Source of the DNA: Marinirhabdus gelatinilytica
GTDB lineage: Bacteria; Bacteroidota; Bacteroidia; Flavobacteriales; Flavobacteriaceae
Length of the DNA: 64,000 bases
Reading direction: 5' to 3'
NCBI RefSeq assembly: GCF_003353425.1
Contig: NZ_QRAO01000005.1
Location: 1-64,000, forward strand
Shown: one piece after another, positions 1-8,353 of the stretch
Numbering within the stretch: position 1 is the stretch's first letter
Layout of the letters: each line of letters begins with the position of its first letter
The notes under the pieces: model-generated
The model's database searches: none
Told to the model about the DNA's origin: nothing
The model's input: only the letters and a program-made list of their open reading frames with translations
Made by a program: the position numbers and the translations under genes

Positions 1-3000
1 GGTCACGTCCACGTTGATCGTACCGTTGTTCAACACCGTCGCAGAGGGGTCCACCTGCACCACGCTGCCCTGGTGGTCCACCTGGAGGGTGCCGTTCACA
101 ACGATGTTGCTCTCAGTGCGCAGGTAGTCGCCCGCACCAACGGTGAGTGTGGCACCGCTGTCCACTGTGAGCTGGCAAACGTCCAAGTCGCCATCGTCCA
201 CAGTGTTATAATTTCCTGCAATAATGGCTTGATCCAAAGTATCGGGGGTTCCCGAAGGACTCCAAGCACTCCCGTTCCAGGTTCTGACAACACCGGAACA
301 GCTTACGAAAGCTGTCTCGAGACCGAAGTAGTAATCGCCATCTGTCCCGGTAAAATCACCCGTAAATGTAGTATGCGAACCAAAAGCACCTACGGTAGCC
401 GCAACAACATCTTCCAGTACTCCTCCAGATTCTCTACCTATATACATAGCGTAGGTCCCACTGGTGTTTCCAGTTGCGGTCTCCCAACCAGAAAGTTCGG
501 TACTGTCTATATAAAATGTAATGGCGGTATCTCCACTGGCAGGTGTATTTGTTGCTGAAATTGTAAAACGCTTGTCCATAACTTCGTCACTGCCAGTGCT
601 ACCATTATATCCCTGTGATGTAGTTCCAGCTCGGCTCACGGCAATTGTGGAACAGCCATAGTTTTCAGAGTTATTATTTGTAATAGCTGCCATAACGTTA
701 TTGGAAGTTGGGTCGTAACTGAATGAAGTACCTGGACCATTCAGGCGCAACTGGTCCGGGTTTGCTGTATTGACTGCTGTTTGGACATTTGTGGCAAATG
801 TTCCTTCCAGTAGCATATCGTCAATAGATATATATTCTTCATCTGTACAATTGTGATGTCTAAATATTAAATATCCTGTTTCACCAATGTAGGGGCTCAT
901 GTCGATATTTTCAACTTCTACGGCTTGGTTGATTATACCTCCTGGTTTTACTTGAGGACTTGCATTTATAGTTGCTACGCTCGAAATATCTGTCGCCCAG
1001 TATACCGTATAATATTCCTCGTACCAAGTTTGGGTAAGTGTTGCCGGGGCTACTTCGTACGTTAATGTAGCAGCGTCAAGGTTTGCTGGAATTGTAATTT
1101 CATTTGTAAGCAAATAGTTATCTGGTGTTAAGGCACTTCCGGCCCAAGATTGAGAAAATAGTTTTTGTGTAACCAAGTGGGCTGGCGGACCTGGAGGGAT
1201 CCCTATTGCCCAATTATTTCCATCTCCATCTTGGTCTATAATAGCCCAACCAGCTGGAACCGATTCAAAATCTTCATTTAATAACGCAGTAGTACTTGTA
1301 ACTGCTGGAGAAGCATCTGTACTGGAAATCGTGAGTGTATATTGATCGCCATTAGGATTTGCTGTAGCATCACCTCCATTGGCATTCACGGTAAAATCTA
1401 TCACAACGGTTTCATCTACCTCAACAAATCCGTCGTGGTAAATTCGCAACGACATGAGTTTATTAGCTGTCTCCCCTGCCAAGAATGTTACGCTATTGGT
1501 CAATAATTCAAAATCTAAATTGGTTGTAGCGGTACTAGAACCATTTATAGAGAATGTTACTACTGCATCCTGTGAAGGACCCAGGCCAATGGTTAGTGGT
1601 ACATCAATATCGGTAAAACAGGCTGTGTCACTTTCAGAAATACTTTCAGAAGTAGTAGCAAAGCTGATCTCTGGTGAGTCGGGCTCAATTTTATAGGAAT
1701 ATATACGTACTTGTCTTCCGTTTGTACCGCCATCGCCAGAATATTCCGAAGTCACCCAAAATGTTTTGTCGTCACTGGGGTCTGTAACGCCTTGTCCATA
1801 ATCTCCATATCTATCGTTTCCTGTTACAGAGTTGGTTCCCAAAACCACTAGGTTTTCACCAAAGCTCATAGTTCCCAAGGGGTCTGTAGCCAAACGTCCT
1901 GTATAGTAGAGCGAGGGAAATGTACTGGCTCCTGTTTTGGTGTATCCCAAACCAATGTTTCCGTCCTCATCCATAGTGATGCAACCCATAAAAACTGATT
2001 CTTTTTGAGCAACAGTCGCTCCAGCAGGATCTGTAAATGTTCCTTCTTGGTACACGCTCCATGAGGCACCGTTATCGGTACTTCTCAGCTCTACCCAACG
2101 GATACCTGATTTTTGTGTTCCGTCCTGAATCTCTACCACCCAATTCATTACTATAGATTGGTGTGATCCAAATTCGTACCAGTGGCACATATTCATAACC
2201 GCACCAACAATGGCATCTATTCGCTGTGTAGTTCCGGGTTGTTCCAAGTTTGAAAACCCACCTGCTATTGCAGCATCGAAACTGGCTGTAGGAATCTGGT
2301 TTTTTCCTGAAATTGTAGATGCGCCGATATTATTCCAATCCATCGTAATGTTCCACAAACCTATATGGTCCGTTGCCACTCCACTGAATGCATCATCTTG
2401 ATAGAATACAATTTTAATAGGCCCCGTAGGCGTAACATCTCTCTCAGAATGTACCGGTATTGGCGCTGCAAAACCACTTGTCCCTAAATTTGCTGGTGAA
2501 AAGCCTACAATTTCTGCACTACTGTCCCCCGCTAGCATTTTAGTTCTATTAAATGTGTACACTTTTTGGGCTCCGGAAAAGTTCCCTGCAGTAACATAGG
2601 AATCTCCCCATACCCCATAATGCGGGTAATCGTTGCCAGCACCCAGATTGTACTCATACACATAATAAGTCCCGGTTGGGTCGCTAGTTGTTGAAATACC
2701 TATTAAAAAGGTGTTGCTACCAGGTAGTTGGAATTGGGAAATGAACCACCTATCTGCTTGGCGATCGTACATTACTATTGGGTCTCCGGCATTGGCCGTG
2801 CTTCCTGGAGCCGAAAGCGGATCGGTCAAGTTTTTCGGGAAACCTGGCGCTTGGTTTCCAGATTTATCATAAACGGACCACAATCCGTTTTCCATAGTCA
2901 CTATATGATTGGGACCCACTGCCATAGAGGGATCTGGAGGGGAAACATTGAGACCTATTCCTTCAAAATCTACAATAGGTGCTCTTGTCTCAGAGGCTCT

Positions 3001-3339
3001 GCTGAAAGACCCTGCTCCTTGCATAAGTGGGTCTATCTGGGAGGGGCTCTCTCCAGCTGAATTAAGATAATCCAGTTTCCGTTGGCGTTTTGGACTCAAA
3101 CTATTGGCTGGTCCAGTAGCACCTCGAGGCACAACTTTACCCTGAAAGATTGAACGATCTACTACTTGTGGGAAATCGCGAGCTGGTTCAGTTATATAAA
3201 AATTGGTTGGATGTACCACCTTTGTGGGATGCTCACTGGGCATATAATCTGATGCTTCACCTAAATAAGGAATCTGGGCAAAAAATGATGTAGTGGAAAC
3301 TACAAAAAAAATTATTGACGCAAATACATTTAATCTCAT
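1..3339 (-). CDS. Large secreted surface protein, probable T9SS cargo (C-terminus beyond the window)
   Basis: An uninterrupted frame of 1113 codons starts at ATG 3339 and leaves the window at base 1, so the C-terminal end is missing. Residues 1-21 are a signal peptide ending SFFA-Q. Residues ~130-540 look like a six-bladed, sialidase-type propeller region with many Trp/Gly/Asp motifs. A Calx-beta-like segment follows at ~560-655 and a cleaved-adhesin/MAM-like module opening LLNEDFE at ~680-845. The last visible part turns into short beta repeats (VNGTL, VLNNGTI) typical of flavobacterial exported proteins that end in a T9SS sorting tail. A surface or secreted adhesin/enzyme scaffold is likely but no catalytic residues are recognised. 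The last ~200 coding bases are far richer in GC than the rest. The T9SS tail itself is inferred, not seen. Confidence 0.8.
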   Translation of the reverse strand, partial: MRLNVFASIIFFVVSTTSFFAQIPYLGEASDYMPSEHPTKVVHPTNFYITEPARDFPQVVDRSIFQGKVVPRGATGPANSLSPKRQRKLDYLNSAGESPSQIDPLMQGAGSFSRASETRAPIVDFEGIGLNVSPPDPSMAVGPNHIVTMENGLWSVYDKSGNQAPGFPKNLTDPLSAPGSTANAGDPIVMYDRQADRWFISQFQLPGSNTFLIGISTTSDPTGTYYVYEYNLGAGNDYPHYGVWGDSYVTAGNFSGAQKVYTFNRTKMLAGDSSAEIVGFSPANLGTSGFAAPIPVHSERDVTPTGPIKIVFYQDDAFSGVATDHIGLWNITMDWNNIGASTISGKNQIPTASFDAAIAGGFSNLEQPGTTQRIDAIVGAVMNMCHWYEFGSHQSIVMNWVVEIQDGTQKSGIRWVELRSTDNGASWSVYQEGTFTDPAGATVAQKESVFMGCITMDEDGNIGLGYTKTGASTFPSLYYTGRLATDPLGTMSFGENLVVLGTNSVTGNDRYGDYGQGVTDPSDDKTFWVTSEYSGDGGTNGRQVRIYSYKIEPDSPEISFATTSESISESDTACFTDIDVPLTIGLGPSQDAVVTFSINGSSTATTNLDFELLTNSVTFLAGETANKLMSLRIYHDGFVEVDETVVIDFTVNANGGDATANPNGDQYTLTISSTDASPAVTSTTALLNEDFESVPAGWAIIDQDGDGNNWAIGIPPGPPAHLVTQKLFSQSWAGSALTPDNYLLTNEITIPANLDAATLTYEVAPATLTQTWYEEYYTVYWATDISSVATINASPQVKPGGIINQAVEVENIDMSPYIGETGYLIFRHHNCTDEEYISIDDMLLEGTFATNVQTAVNTANPDQLRLNGPGTSFSYDPTSNNVMAAITNNNSENYGCSTIAVSRAGTTSQGYNGSTGSDEVMDKRFTISATNTPASGDTAITFYIDSTELSGWETATGNTSGTYAMYIGRESGGVLEDVVAATVGAFGSHTTFTGDFTGTDGDYYFGLETAFVSCSGVVRTWNGSAWSPSGTPDTLDQAIIAGNYNTVDDGDLDVCQLTVDSGATLTVGAGDYLRTESNIVVNGTLQVDHQGSVVQVDPSATVLNNGTINVDVT

Positions 3340-3352
3340 GGCTTCATTTTTC

Positions 3353-3372
3353 TATTGTAGTGTACTACAATA
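3353..3372. promoter_or_regulatory. Perfect 9-bp inverted repeat upstream of the large secreted protein
   Basis: The arms TATTGTAGT and ACTACAATA are perfectly complementary with a 2-base spacer. The site ends 13 bases before the ATG of the leftward gene. It has no T-tract, so an operator or a 5'-UTR hairpin is more likely than a terminator. The function is inferred from position only. Confidence 0.45.
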
Positions 3373-3463
3373 CGTTGAAGCTTTAAACTTATAAAAAAAT
3401 GTTAAGTAGAAATTATTTTATCGTTGTTCAGAAACTTAAAATCGATTAAAGACCGGTATAAAA

Positions 3464-3490
3464 AAACCGCATACAAATTGTATGCGGTTT
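3464..3490 (-). terminator. Rho-independent terminator of the nqr operon
   Basis: Thirteen-base complementary arms (core CCGCATAC/GTATGCGG) lie 28 bases after the nqrF stop and, read leftward, are followed by six T. This ends the nqr transcript before the secreted-protein gene. Confidence 0.85.
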
Positions 3491-3518
3491 ATTGTCAATA
3501 TTTTAGTTTTATAGATCT

Positions 3519-4829
3519 CTAACCTCCAAAATCATCGAATCTGATATGTTCGTCTGGAATTCCGAAATCTTCTCCCATTTTTTGAACAGCTTGGTTCATC
3601 AATGGAGGTCCACAGAAGTATAATTCGATATCTTCAGGTGCTTCGTGATGGTTCAGATAATTGTCTATTACCACTTGGTGGATAAACCCTACAAAACCGT
3701 CTCCTTCTTCATCATTGATATCTTTTTTAACTTTCCAGTTATCTTCCTCCAAAGGCTCTGAAAGTGCGAGATAGAATTTGAAATTAGGGAATTCGTCCAT
3801 CAATTGCTGGAAATGATCTAAATAAAACAACTCTCGCTTGGAACGCCCACCATACCAATAGGTTACCTTTCTTCCTGTTTTCAAAGTTTTGAACAAGTGA
3901 TACAGGTGAGAACGCATAGGTGCCATTCCTGCTCCCCCGCCTACGTACAGCATTTCAGATTCAGAATGGTTGATGAAGAATTCACCATAAGGACCAGAAA
4001 TCACACACTTATCACCTTTCTTCAGATTAAAGATATACGATGAGGCAATTCCAGGGTTTACTTGCATCCATTGGTTTTTTGCTCTATCCCAAGGGGGTGT
4101 GGCAATACGAACGTTGAGCATGATCTCGCGTCCTTCAGCTGGGTAAGAAGCCATGGAGTACGCACGCTCTACAGTTTCAGTATTTTTCATCACCAATGGC
4201 CACAGTCCAAACTTATCCCATTCTGCTTGGAATTTATCTGGTGTATCGTGTTCTTCGGGGTGTGCGGTAATGTCAATATCTTCATACTTTACTTCACAGG
4301 GGGGGATCTCTATTTGGATATACCCTCCTGCCTTGTAGTTCATATCTTGGGGGATCTCTACTACAAATTCCTTAATAAAGGAAGCCACGTTATAGTTACG
4401 CACTACGGTAGCATCCCATTTTTTGATACCGAACACCTCTTCTGGGATATGGATGTTCATATCCTGCTTCACCTTTACTTGGCAAGAAAGCCTTGCTCCG
4501 GCTTTTAATTCTTTTCGGCTAAAGTGTGGTGTCTCGGTAGGTAGTGCTTCACCTCCACCTTCTAACACGTGGCACTCGCACTGTATGCAGGTCCCACCTC
4601 CACCGCAGGCAGAAGGAAGGAAAATTTTATTGCCTCCAAGTGTTGAAAGTAACGTTCCGCCACTTTCTACTTCGATTTTCTTTTCATCATTAATAGTGAT
4701 GGTCACGGGACCAGATGGAGATAGCTTTTGCTTCGTAAATAACAAAAGCGCCACCAACAAGAGTGTCAATACCAAAAAGGCTATGACCGTGGCTACTACA
4801 ACTCCCAATGTACTTGCTGCTAAAAACAT
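3519..4829 (-). CDS. nqrF: Na+-translocating NADH:quinone reductase subunit F
   Basis: NqrF is the electron entry subunit of the sodium-pumping Na+-NQR complex. It oxidises NADH on the cytoplasmic side and passes electrons through FAD and a 2Fe-2S centre. The 436-residue product has an N-terminal membrane helix (~8-31), a ferredoxin domain with cluster ligands Cys75, Cys81, Cys84 and Cys116 (C-x5-C-x2-C-x31-C), a flavin motif RAYSMAS near residue 222, and an NAD(P)-binding GGGAGMAP motif. Length and order match the family. It is the last gene of nqrABCDEF, one base from nqrE, and is followed by a terminator. Confidence 0.97.
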   Translation of the reverse strand: MFLAASTLGVVVATVIAFLVLTLLLVALLLFTKQKLSPSGPVTITINDEKKIEVESGGTLLSTLGGNKIFLPSACGGGGTCIQCECHVLEGGGEALPTETPHFSRKELKAGARLSCQVKVKQDMNIHIPEEVFGIKKWDATVVRNYNVASFIKEFVVEIPQDMNYKAGGYIQIEIPPCEVKYEDIDITAHPEEHDTPDKFQAEWDKFGLWPLVMKNTETVERAYSMASYPAEGREIMLNVRIATPPWDRAKNQWMQVNPGIASSYIFNLKKGDKCVISGPYGEFFINHSESEMLYVGGGAGMAPMRSHLYHLFKTLKTGRKVTYWYGGRSKRELFYLDHFQQLMDEFPNFKFYLALSEPLEEDNWKVKKDINDEEGDGFVGFIHQVVIDNYLNHHEAPEDIELYFCGPPLMNQAVQKMGEDFGIPDEHIRFDDFGG

Positions 4830-4830
4830 A

Positions 4831-5574
4831 TTATTGCTGTGTTAGTTTTGAAACTTCAATTTGAGCGGTCTCTTTTTCAGTATTATTTATTGGCGTATCT
4901 CCAGATTGGATACCTATATTTTCTGGGTTACTGTCTAATGTAGGGGTTTCTTCGTCTCCGCCTGTTAGCATTCCTCCAAAACTCATAAAACCAATCGCCA
5001 TTAAACCAGTTATAATAAATGTGATACCCAATCCTCGAAGGGGAGCAGGAACATTACTGTATCTTATTTTTTCACGGATAGCGGCTATGGCAACGATGGC
5101 CAAGAACCAACCAATACCTGAACTGAAACCGTAATTTAATGCTAGGTCGAAAGAAGCGATATCACGCGATTGCATAAACAACGAACCTCCCAAAATTGCA
5201 CAGTTTACAGCAATAAGTGGCAAGAAAATACCCAATGAGTTGTATAGGGATGGTGAAAACTTTTCAACAACTATCTCTACCAACTGTACCATTGTTGCAA
5301 TGGTTGCAATAAACAGGATGAACGAGAGAAAGCTTAGATCGTAGTCTGCAAACTCAGGCCCTAACCAAGTTAAGGCTCCTTCTTGTAAAATGTATTGGTC
5401 CAACAACCAGTTAAGTGGGACGGTTACTGTTAATACAAAGATAACCGCAGCACCAAGGCCAACGGCCGTACTCACTTTCTTAGACACCGCAAGATAAGAG
5501 CACATACCCAAGAAGTATGCGAATACCATATTGTCTACGAAGATGGATTTAAAAAATAGCTCTAAATGTTCCAT
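4831..5574 (-). CDS. nqrE: Na+-translocating NADH:quinone reductase subunit E
   Basis: NqrE is a membrane subunit of Na+-NQR with six helices that, with NqrD, holds a 2Fe-2S centre inside the membrane. The conserved core spans residues 1-~203 and includes MCSYLAVS and NCAILGG, which contain the cysteines expected of the NqrD/E pair. The remaining ~44 residues are an acidic, Thr/Asn/Glu-rich tail beyond the last helix. Typical NqrE proteins are about 200 residues, so this one (247) carries a real C-terminal extension that ends right at nqrF. No frameshift or fused domain is visible in the tail. Confidence 0.95.
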   Translation of the reverse strand: MEHLELFFKSIFVDNMVFAYFLGMCSYLAVSKKVSTAVGLGAAVIFVLTVTVPLNWLLDQYILQEGALTWLGPEFADYDLSFLSFILFIATIATMVQLVEIVVEKFSPSLYNSLGIFLPLIAVNCAILGGSLFMQSRDIASFDLALNYGFSSGIGWFLAIVAIAAIREKIRYSNVPAPLRGLGITFIITGLMAIGFMSFGGMLTGGDEETPTLDSNPENIGIQSGDTPINNTEKETAQIEVSKLTQQ

Positions 5575-5586
5575 ATTAAATTTTTT

Positions 5587-5634
5587 AAAGGGGCAATATC
5601 CCCCTAGCTCCCTTCAAAAGAGGGAATCAATACA
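5587..5634. repeat. Intra-operon C/G-rich palindromic repeat, copy 1
   Basis: The 63-base nqrD-nqrE gap holds C-runs facing G-runs (AAAGGGG with TATCCCC; TCCCT with AGGGA). The 11-mer ATCCCCCTAGC at 5598-5608 recurs at 63260-63270, between murG and murC. Similar C-run/G-run elements are common between genes in flavobacterial genomes. It lies inside an operon and has no clear T-tract, so it is more likely an RNA hairpin or dispersed repeat than a terminator. Confidence 0.5.
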
Positions 5635-5637
5635 TTT

Positions 5638-6285
5638 TTAATTTTCCTCGATAAGGGCTTTATTACGGCTACGTTGTACCCAGATTATAATTCCTACAAC
5701 TATCAAGGCCATAGGAGGCAGTACCATAAAACCGTTGTTCTCGTACCCAATGGCGTAAAGGCCTGTTTTCTCCACAGGATCTCCCAATACAGCGAAACCG
5801 AATAATGTTCCACTACCCAAGAGTTCTCTAAAGAAACCAACGATTATTAAAATAACTCCGTATCCAGCTGCATTACCTATTCCATCAAGGAAAGAACGCC
5901 AAACGCCATTACCTAGAGCAAAGGCCTCAAAACGCCCCATAATAATACAGTTGGTAATAATAAGCCCAATAAATACCGAGAGTTCCTTACTAAGTTCATA
6001 CGCGAATGCCTTTAACACTTGGTCTACTATAATAACCAAAGTTGCCACTACGATAAGCTGTACGATGATCCTAATTTTTGAGGGGATAATATTTCGCATT
6101 AACGAAATTACAACGTTACCCACTCCCATTACGAACAGTACCGAAATGGCCATTACGATAGACGGCTTTAACTGGGCCGTAATTGCGAGTGCGGAGCAAA
6201 TCCCCAGTACCTGAATGGTAATTGGGTTATTGTCTGCCAGTGGATCTAATATCAATCCTCTCTCTTTTTTTGATAATAATGCCAT
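5638..6285 (-). CDS. nqrD: Na+-translocating NADH:quinone reductase subunit D
   Basis: NqrD is the partner of NqrE in the membrane part of Na+-NQR. The 215-residue product is almost wholly hydrophobic with six predicted helices and the conserved segments GICSALA and TNCIIMGRFEAFA, which carry the cysteines expected to coordinate the intramembrane iron-sulfur centre. Length is normal for the family. It sits between nqrC and nqrE in the conserved order, separated from nqrE by a repeat-containing gap. Confidence 0.96.
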   Translation of the reverse strand: MALLSKKERGLILDPLADNNPITIQVLGICSALAITAQLKPSIVMAISVLFVMGVGNVVISLMRNIIPSKIRIIVQLIVVATLVIIVDQVLKAFAYELSKELSVFIGLIITNCIIMGRFEAFALGNGVWRSFLDGIGNAAGYGVILIIVGFFRELLGSGTLFGFAVLGDPVEKTGLYAIGYENNGFMVLPPMALIVVGIIIWVQRSRNKALIEEN

Positions 6286-6347
6286 AATTAAAAATTATAT
6301 TATATTGAATTGGGCTTCGAATTTTCTCAGCCTGACATCGTTATTTT

Positions 6348-7097
6348 CTATTTATTCAGATTTTTGAAATAAGGAACATACATTTTCACATCCTTTCTCA
6401 ACATAGCCGAAACACCATCGCCGGTAATAGTAGCTCCTGCCAAGGCATCTACTTCATTATCGGTCGTGTCGGTATTTTTAGGGTCGTTATTTCCTTTGGC
6501 TACGGCAATTCCTTCAAAAGCATTTCCGTTTAGGAAACTTTCACCAGTAAAATCATCCATAAAATAACGTTGTTTTATTTCGGCTCCTAAACCTGGGGTT
6601 TCACCTTTGTGATCGAAGTATACCCCTTGTATGGTCATGGTCTTATCTACGGCTACAAAGCCCCAGATAGCATCCCAAAGTCCTTTTCCCCGTACGGGAA
6701 TTACGTATACTTCTTTTCCTTCTTTCTCACCTACGAACAATGGTAACCTACGCTCGTACGAAGGATCTTTTGCTTTAGTTTCCTCTTTTTTCAAGTCTAT
6801 AAGATAGGCTTCATCGTTTTCCTCAACCTTATCTCCTTGAATAACAAGTTGCTTTTTCACATACTTGTTGAACTCTTCCTCAACCCTATCGGTCGGGATA
6901 AATGCTACATCACTATCACCTTCATTATCGTTCACGTTCATAGCATACAGGATGTTCTGTTGCTTTTCAAACTTTTCATTTGCCTTGATCATAGGCTTGA
7001 GTCCACTGGCAAACCCTGCCAACAAAGACCCAACCACTACTACCATGATAATGGCAAAAATGACGGTATAACTATTTTTTTCAGTGTTAATTGCCAT
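6348..7097 (-). CDS. nqrC: Na+-translocating NADH:quinone reductase subunit C
   Basis: NqrC carries a covalently bound FMN in an extracytoplasmic domain and passes electrons onward during sodium pumping. One N-terminal helix (~11-30) anchors the 249-residue protein. The flavin attachment sequence near the C-terminus reads DALAGATIT, fitting the DxxxGATxT pattern modified by the flavin transferase ApbE. No apbE lies in this window. The gene is two bases downstream of nqrB. Confidence 0.96.
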   Translation of the reverse strand: MAINTEKNSYTVIFAIIMVVVVGSLLAGFASGLKPMIKANEKFEKQQNILYAMNVNDNEGDSDVAFIPTDRVEEEFNKYVKKQLVIQGDKVEENDEAYLIDLKKEETKAKDPSYERRLPLFVGEKEGKEVYVIPVRGKGLWDAIWGFVAVDKTMTIQGVYFDHKGETPGLGAEIKQRYFMDDFTGESFLNGNAFEGIAVAKGNNDPKNTDTTDNEVDALAGATITGDGVSAMLRKDVKMYVPYFKNLNK

Positions 7098-7099
7098 GC

Positions 7100-8317
7100 T
7101 TACGCGGTTTTAACTTTTAGACGTTTTGCTCTTCTTTTTATATTTCCTTGTATTACGTAATGATCAATTGTTGGTGCGAACACGTTCATTAATAATATTG
7201 CCAAGAAAACCCCTTCTGGGTATGCCGGGTTGAAAACTCGAATCAGTATTGAAATGAAACCTATCAAAAATCCGTATATCCATTTCCCTTTGTTGGTCTG
7301 GCTGGCGGTTACAGGGTCTGTTGCCATATACACGGCACCGAACAAGATACTACCAATAATAAGGTGTTGCCAGAAAGGAACGTTCATCAAACCAAAGAAT
7401 TTCGAGCTTTCACCAATCCATCCTGCTGAAACAACTCCGTTGAAAATTAGCCCCATCACCAAAGCTCCTACCAAGGTACTGAAGATAATCCTCCAGCTAC
7501 CTATCTTGGTAAAGATCAATATGAACGCACCTACGATGATCAGCAGTTTTGAAGTCTCTCCAACCGACCCAGGTATAAAGCCCCAGAACATATCCCAGAG
7601 GCTATAAACCACTTCTTGGTTTTGTGCATAGCTACCTAGAATGGTCTCACCAGAGATGGCATCTACATTAGCACCAGCCAAGATTTCCTTTTGTCGCTCT
7701 ACAGCTCCGTGCACCCATACTTTGTCACCACTCATCCACGTTGGATAGGCAAAGAACAAAAAGGCTCGTATGGTCAAGGCAGGGTTCAAGATGTTCATTC
7801 CCGTACCGCCAAATACCTCTTTACCTATCACCACTCCAAAGGCTACGGCCACTGCAAGCATCCATAAAGGAATGTCTACAGGAACGATCAATGGTACGAG
7901 CATTCCCGTTACCAAATAACCTTCTTCCACTTCGTGACCTTTTATCACGGCGAAAATAAATTCAATAAGCAGTCCCACACCGTACGAGACGATTACCAAA
8001 GGAAGTACTGTCCAGCATCCCATGATGAAGTTGTCCCAGGTAAAGAAATTTTCCAGAGGAGCATTTCGCAGCGTGCTGTCCAAAGCAGCATAATGCTGGT
8101 ACCCAGCATTGAACATCCCAAAGATCAAACAAGGCACCAAGGCCATGATCACGATATTCATGGTACGCTTTAGGTCGTCGGCCACTTTAATGTGTGTTCC
8201 GCCGTGGGTAGTCTCATTAGGCAGATACAAAAAGGTGTGCAACGCATTGAATGCCGGAGCCATTTTGGTGCCCTTATATTTTTCTTTGAGCGTATGTAAT
8301 TTTTGCTTCAATCCCAT
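7100..8317 (-). CDS. nqrB: Na+-translocating NADH:quinone reductase subunit B
   Basis: NqrB is the largest membrane subunit of Na+-NQR, binding covalent FMN and riboflavin and contributing most of the sodium pathway. The 405-residue sequence has a basic N-terminus, about ten hydrophobic helices, and the conserved loops HGGTH and GGTGMNILNPAL. At the expected flavin attachment site it reads DAISGET at residues 219-225, where the usual motif is SGAT, so alanine is replaced by glutamate while the threonine is kept. Its neighbours are nqrA (36 bases upstream) and nqrC (2 bases downstream). Confidence 0.96.
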   Translation of the reverse strand: MGLKQKLHTLKEKYKGTKMAPAFNALHTFLYLPNETTHGGTHIKVADDLKRTMNIVIMALVPCLIFGMFNAGYQHYAALDSTLRNAPLENFFTWDNFIMGCWTVLPLVIVSYGVGLLIEFIFAVIKGHEVEEGYLVTGMLVPLIVPVDIPLWMLAVAVAFGVVIGKEVFGGTGMNILNPALTIRAFLFFAYPTWMSGDKVWVHGAVERQKEILAGANVDAISGETILGSYAQNQEVVYSLWDMFWGFIPGSVGETSKLLIIVGAFILIFTKIGSWRIIFSTLVGALVMGLIFNGVVSAGWIGESSKFFGLMNVPFWQHLIIGSILFGAVYMATDPVTASQTNKGKWIYGFLIGFISILIRVFNPAYPEGVFLAILLMNVFAPTIDHYVIQGNIKRRAKRLKVKTA

Positions 8318-8353
8318 ATACTATATATTTTTCATTTTTTTCAAAATGAACAA

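Noticed and set aside
4062-4508. A 148-codon open frame opposite nqrF, and similar long frames opposite other genes (34816-35313, 41598-42104, 52277-52726)
   Set aside because: They are antisense shadows of well-conserved genes, with odd composition and no family resemblance.
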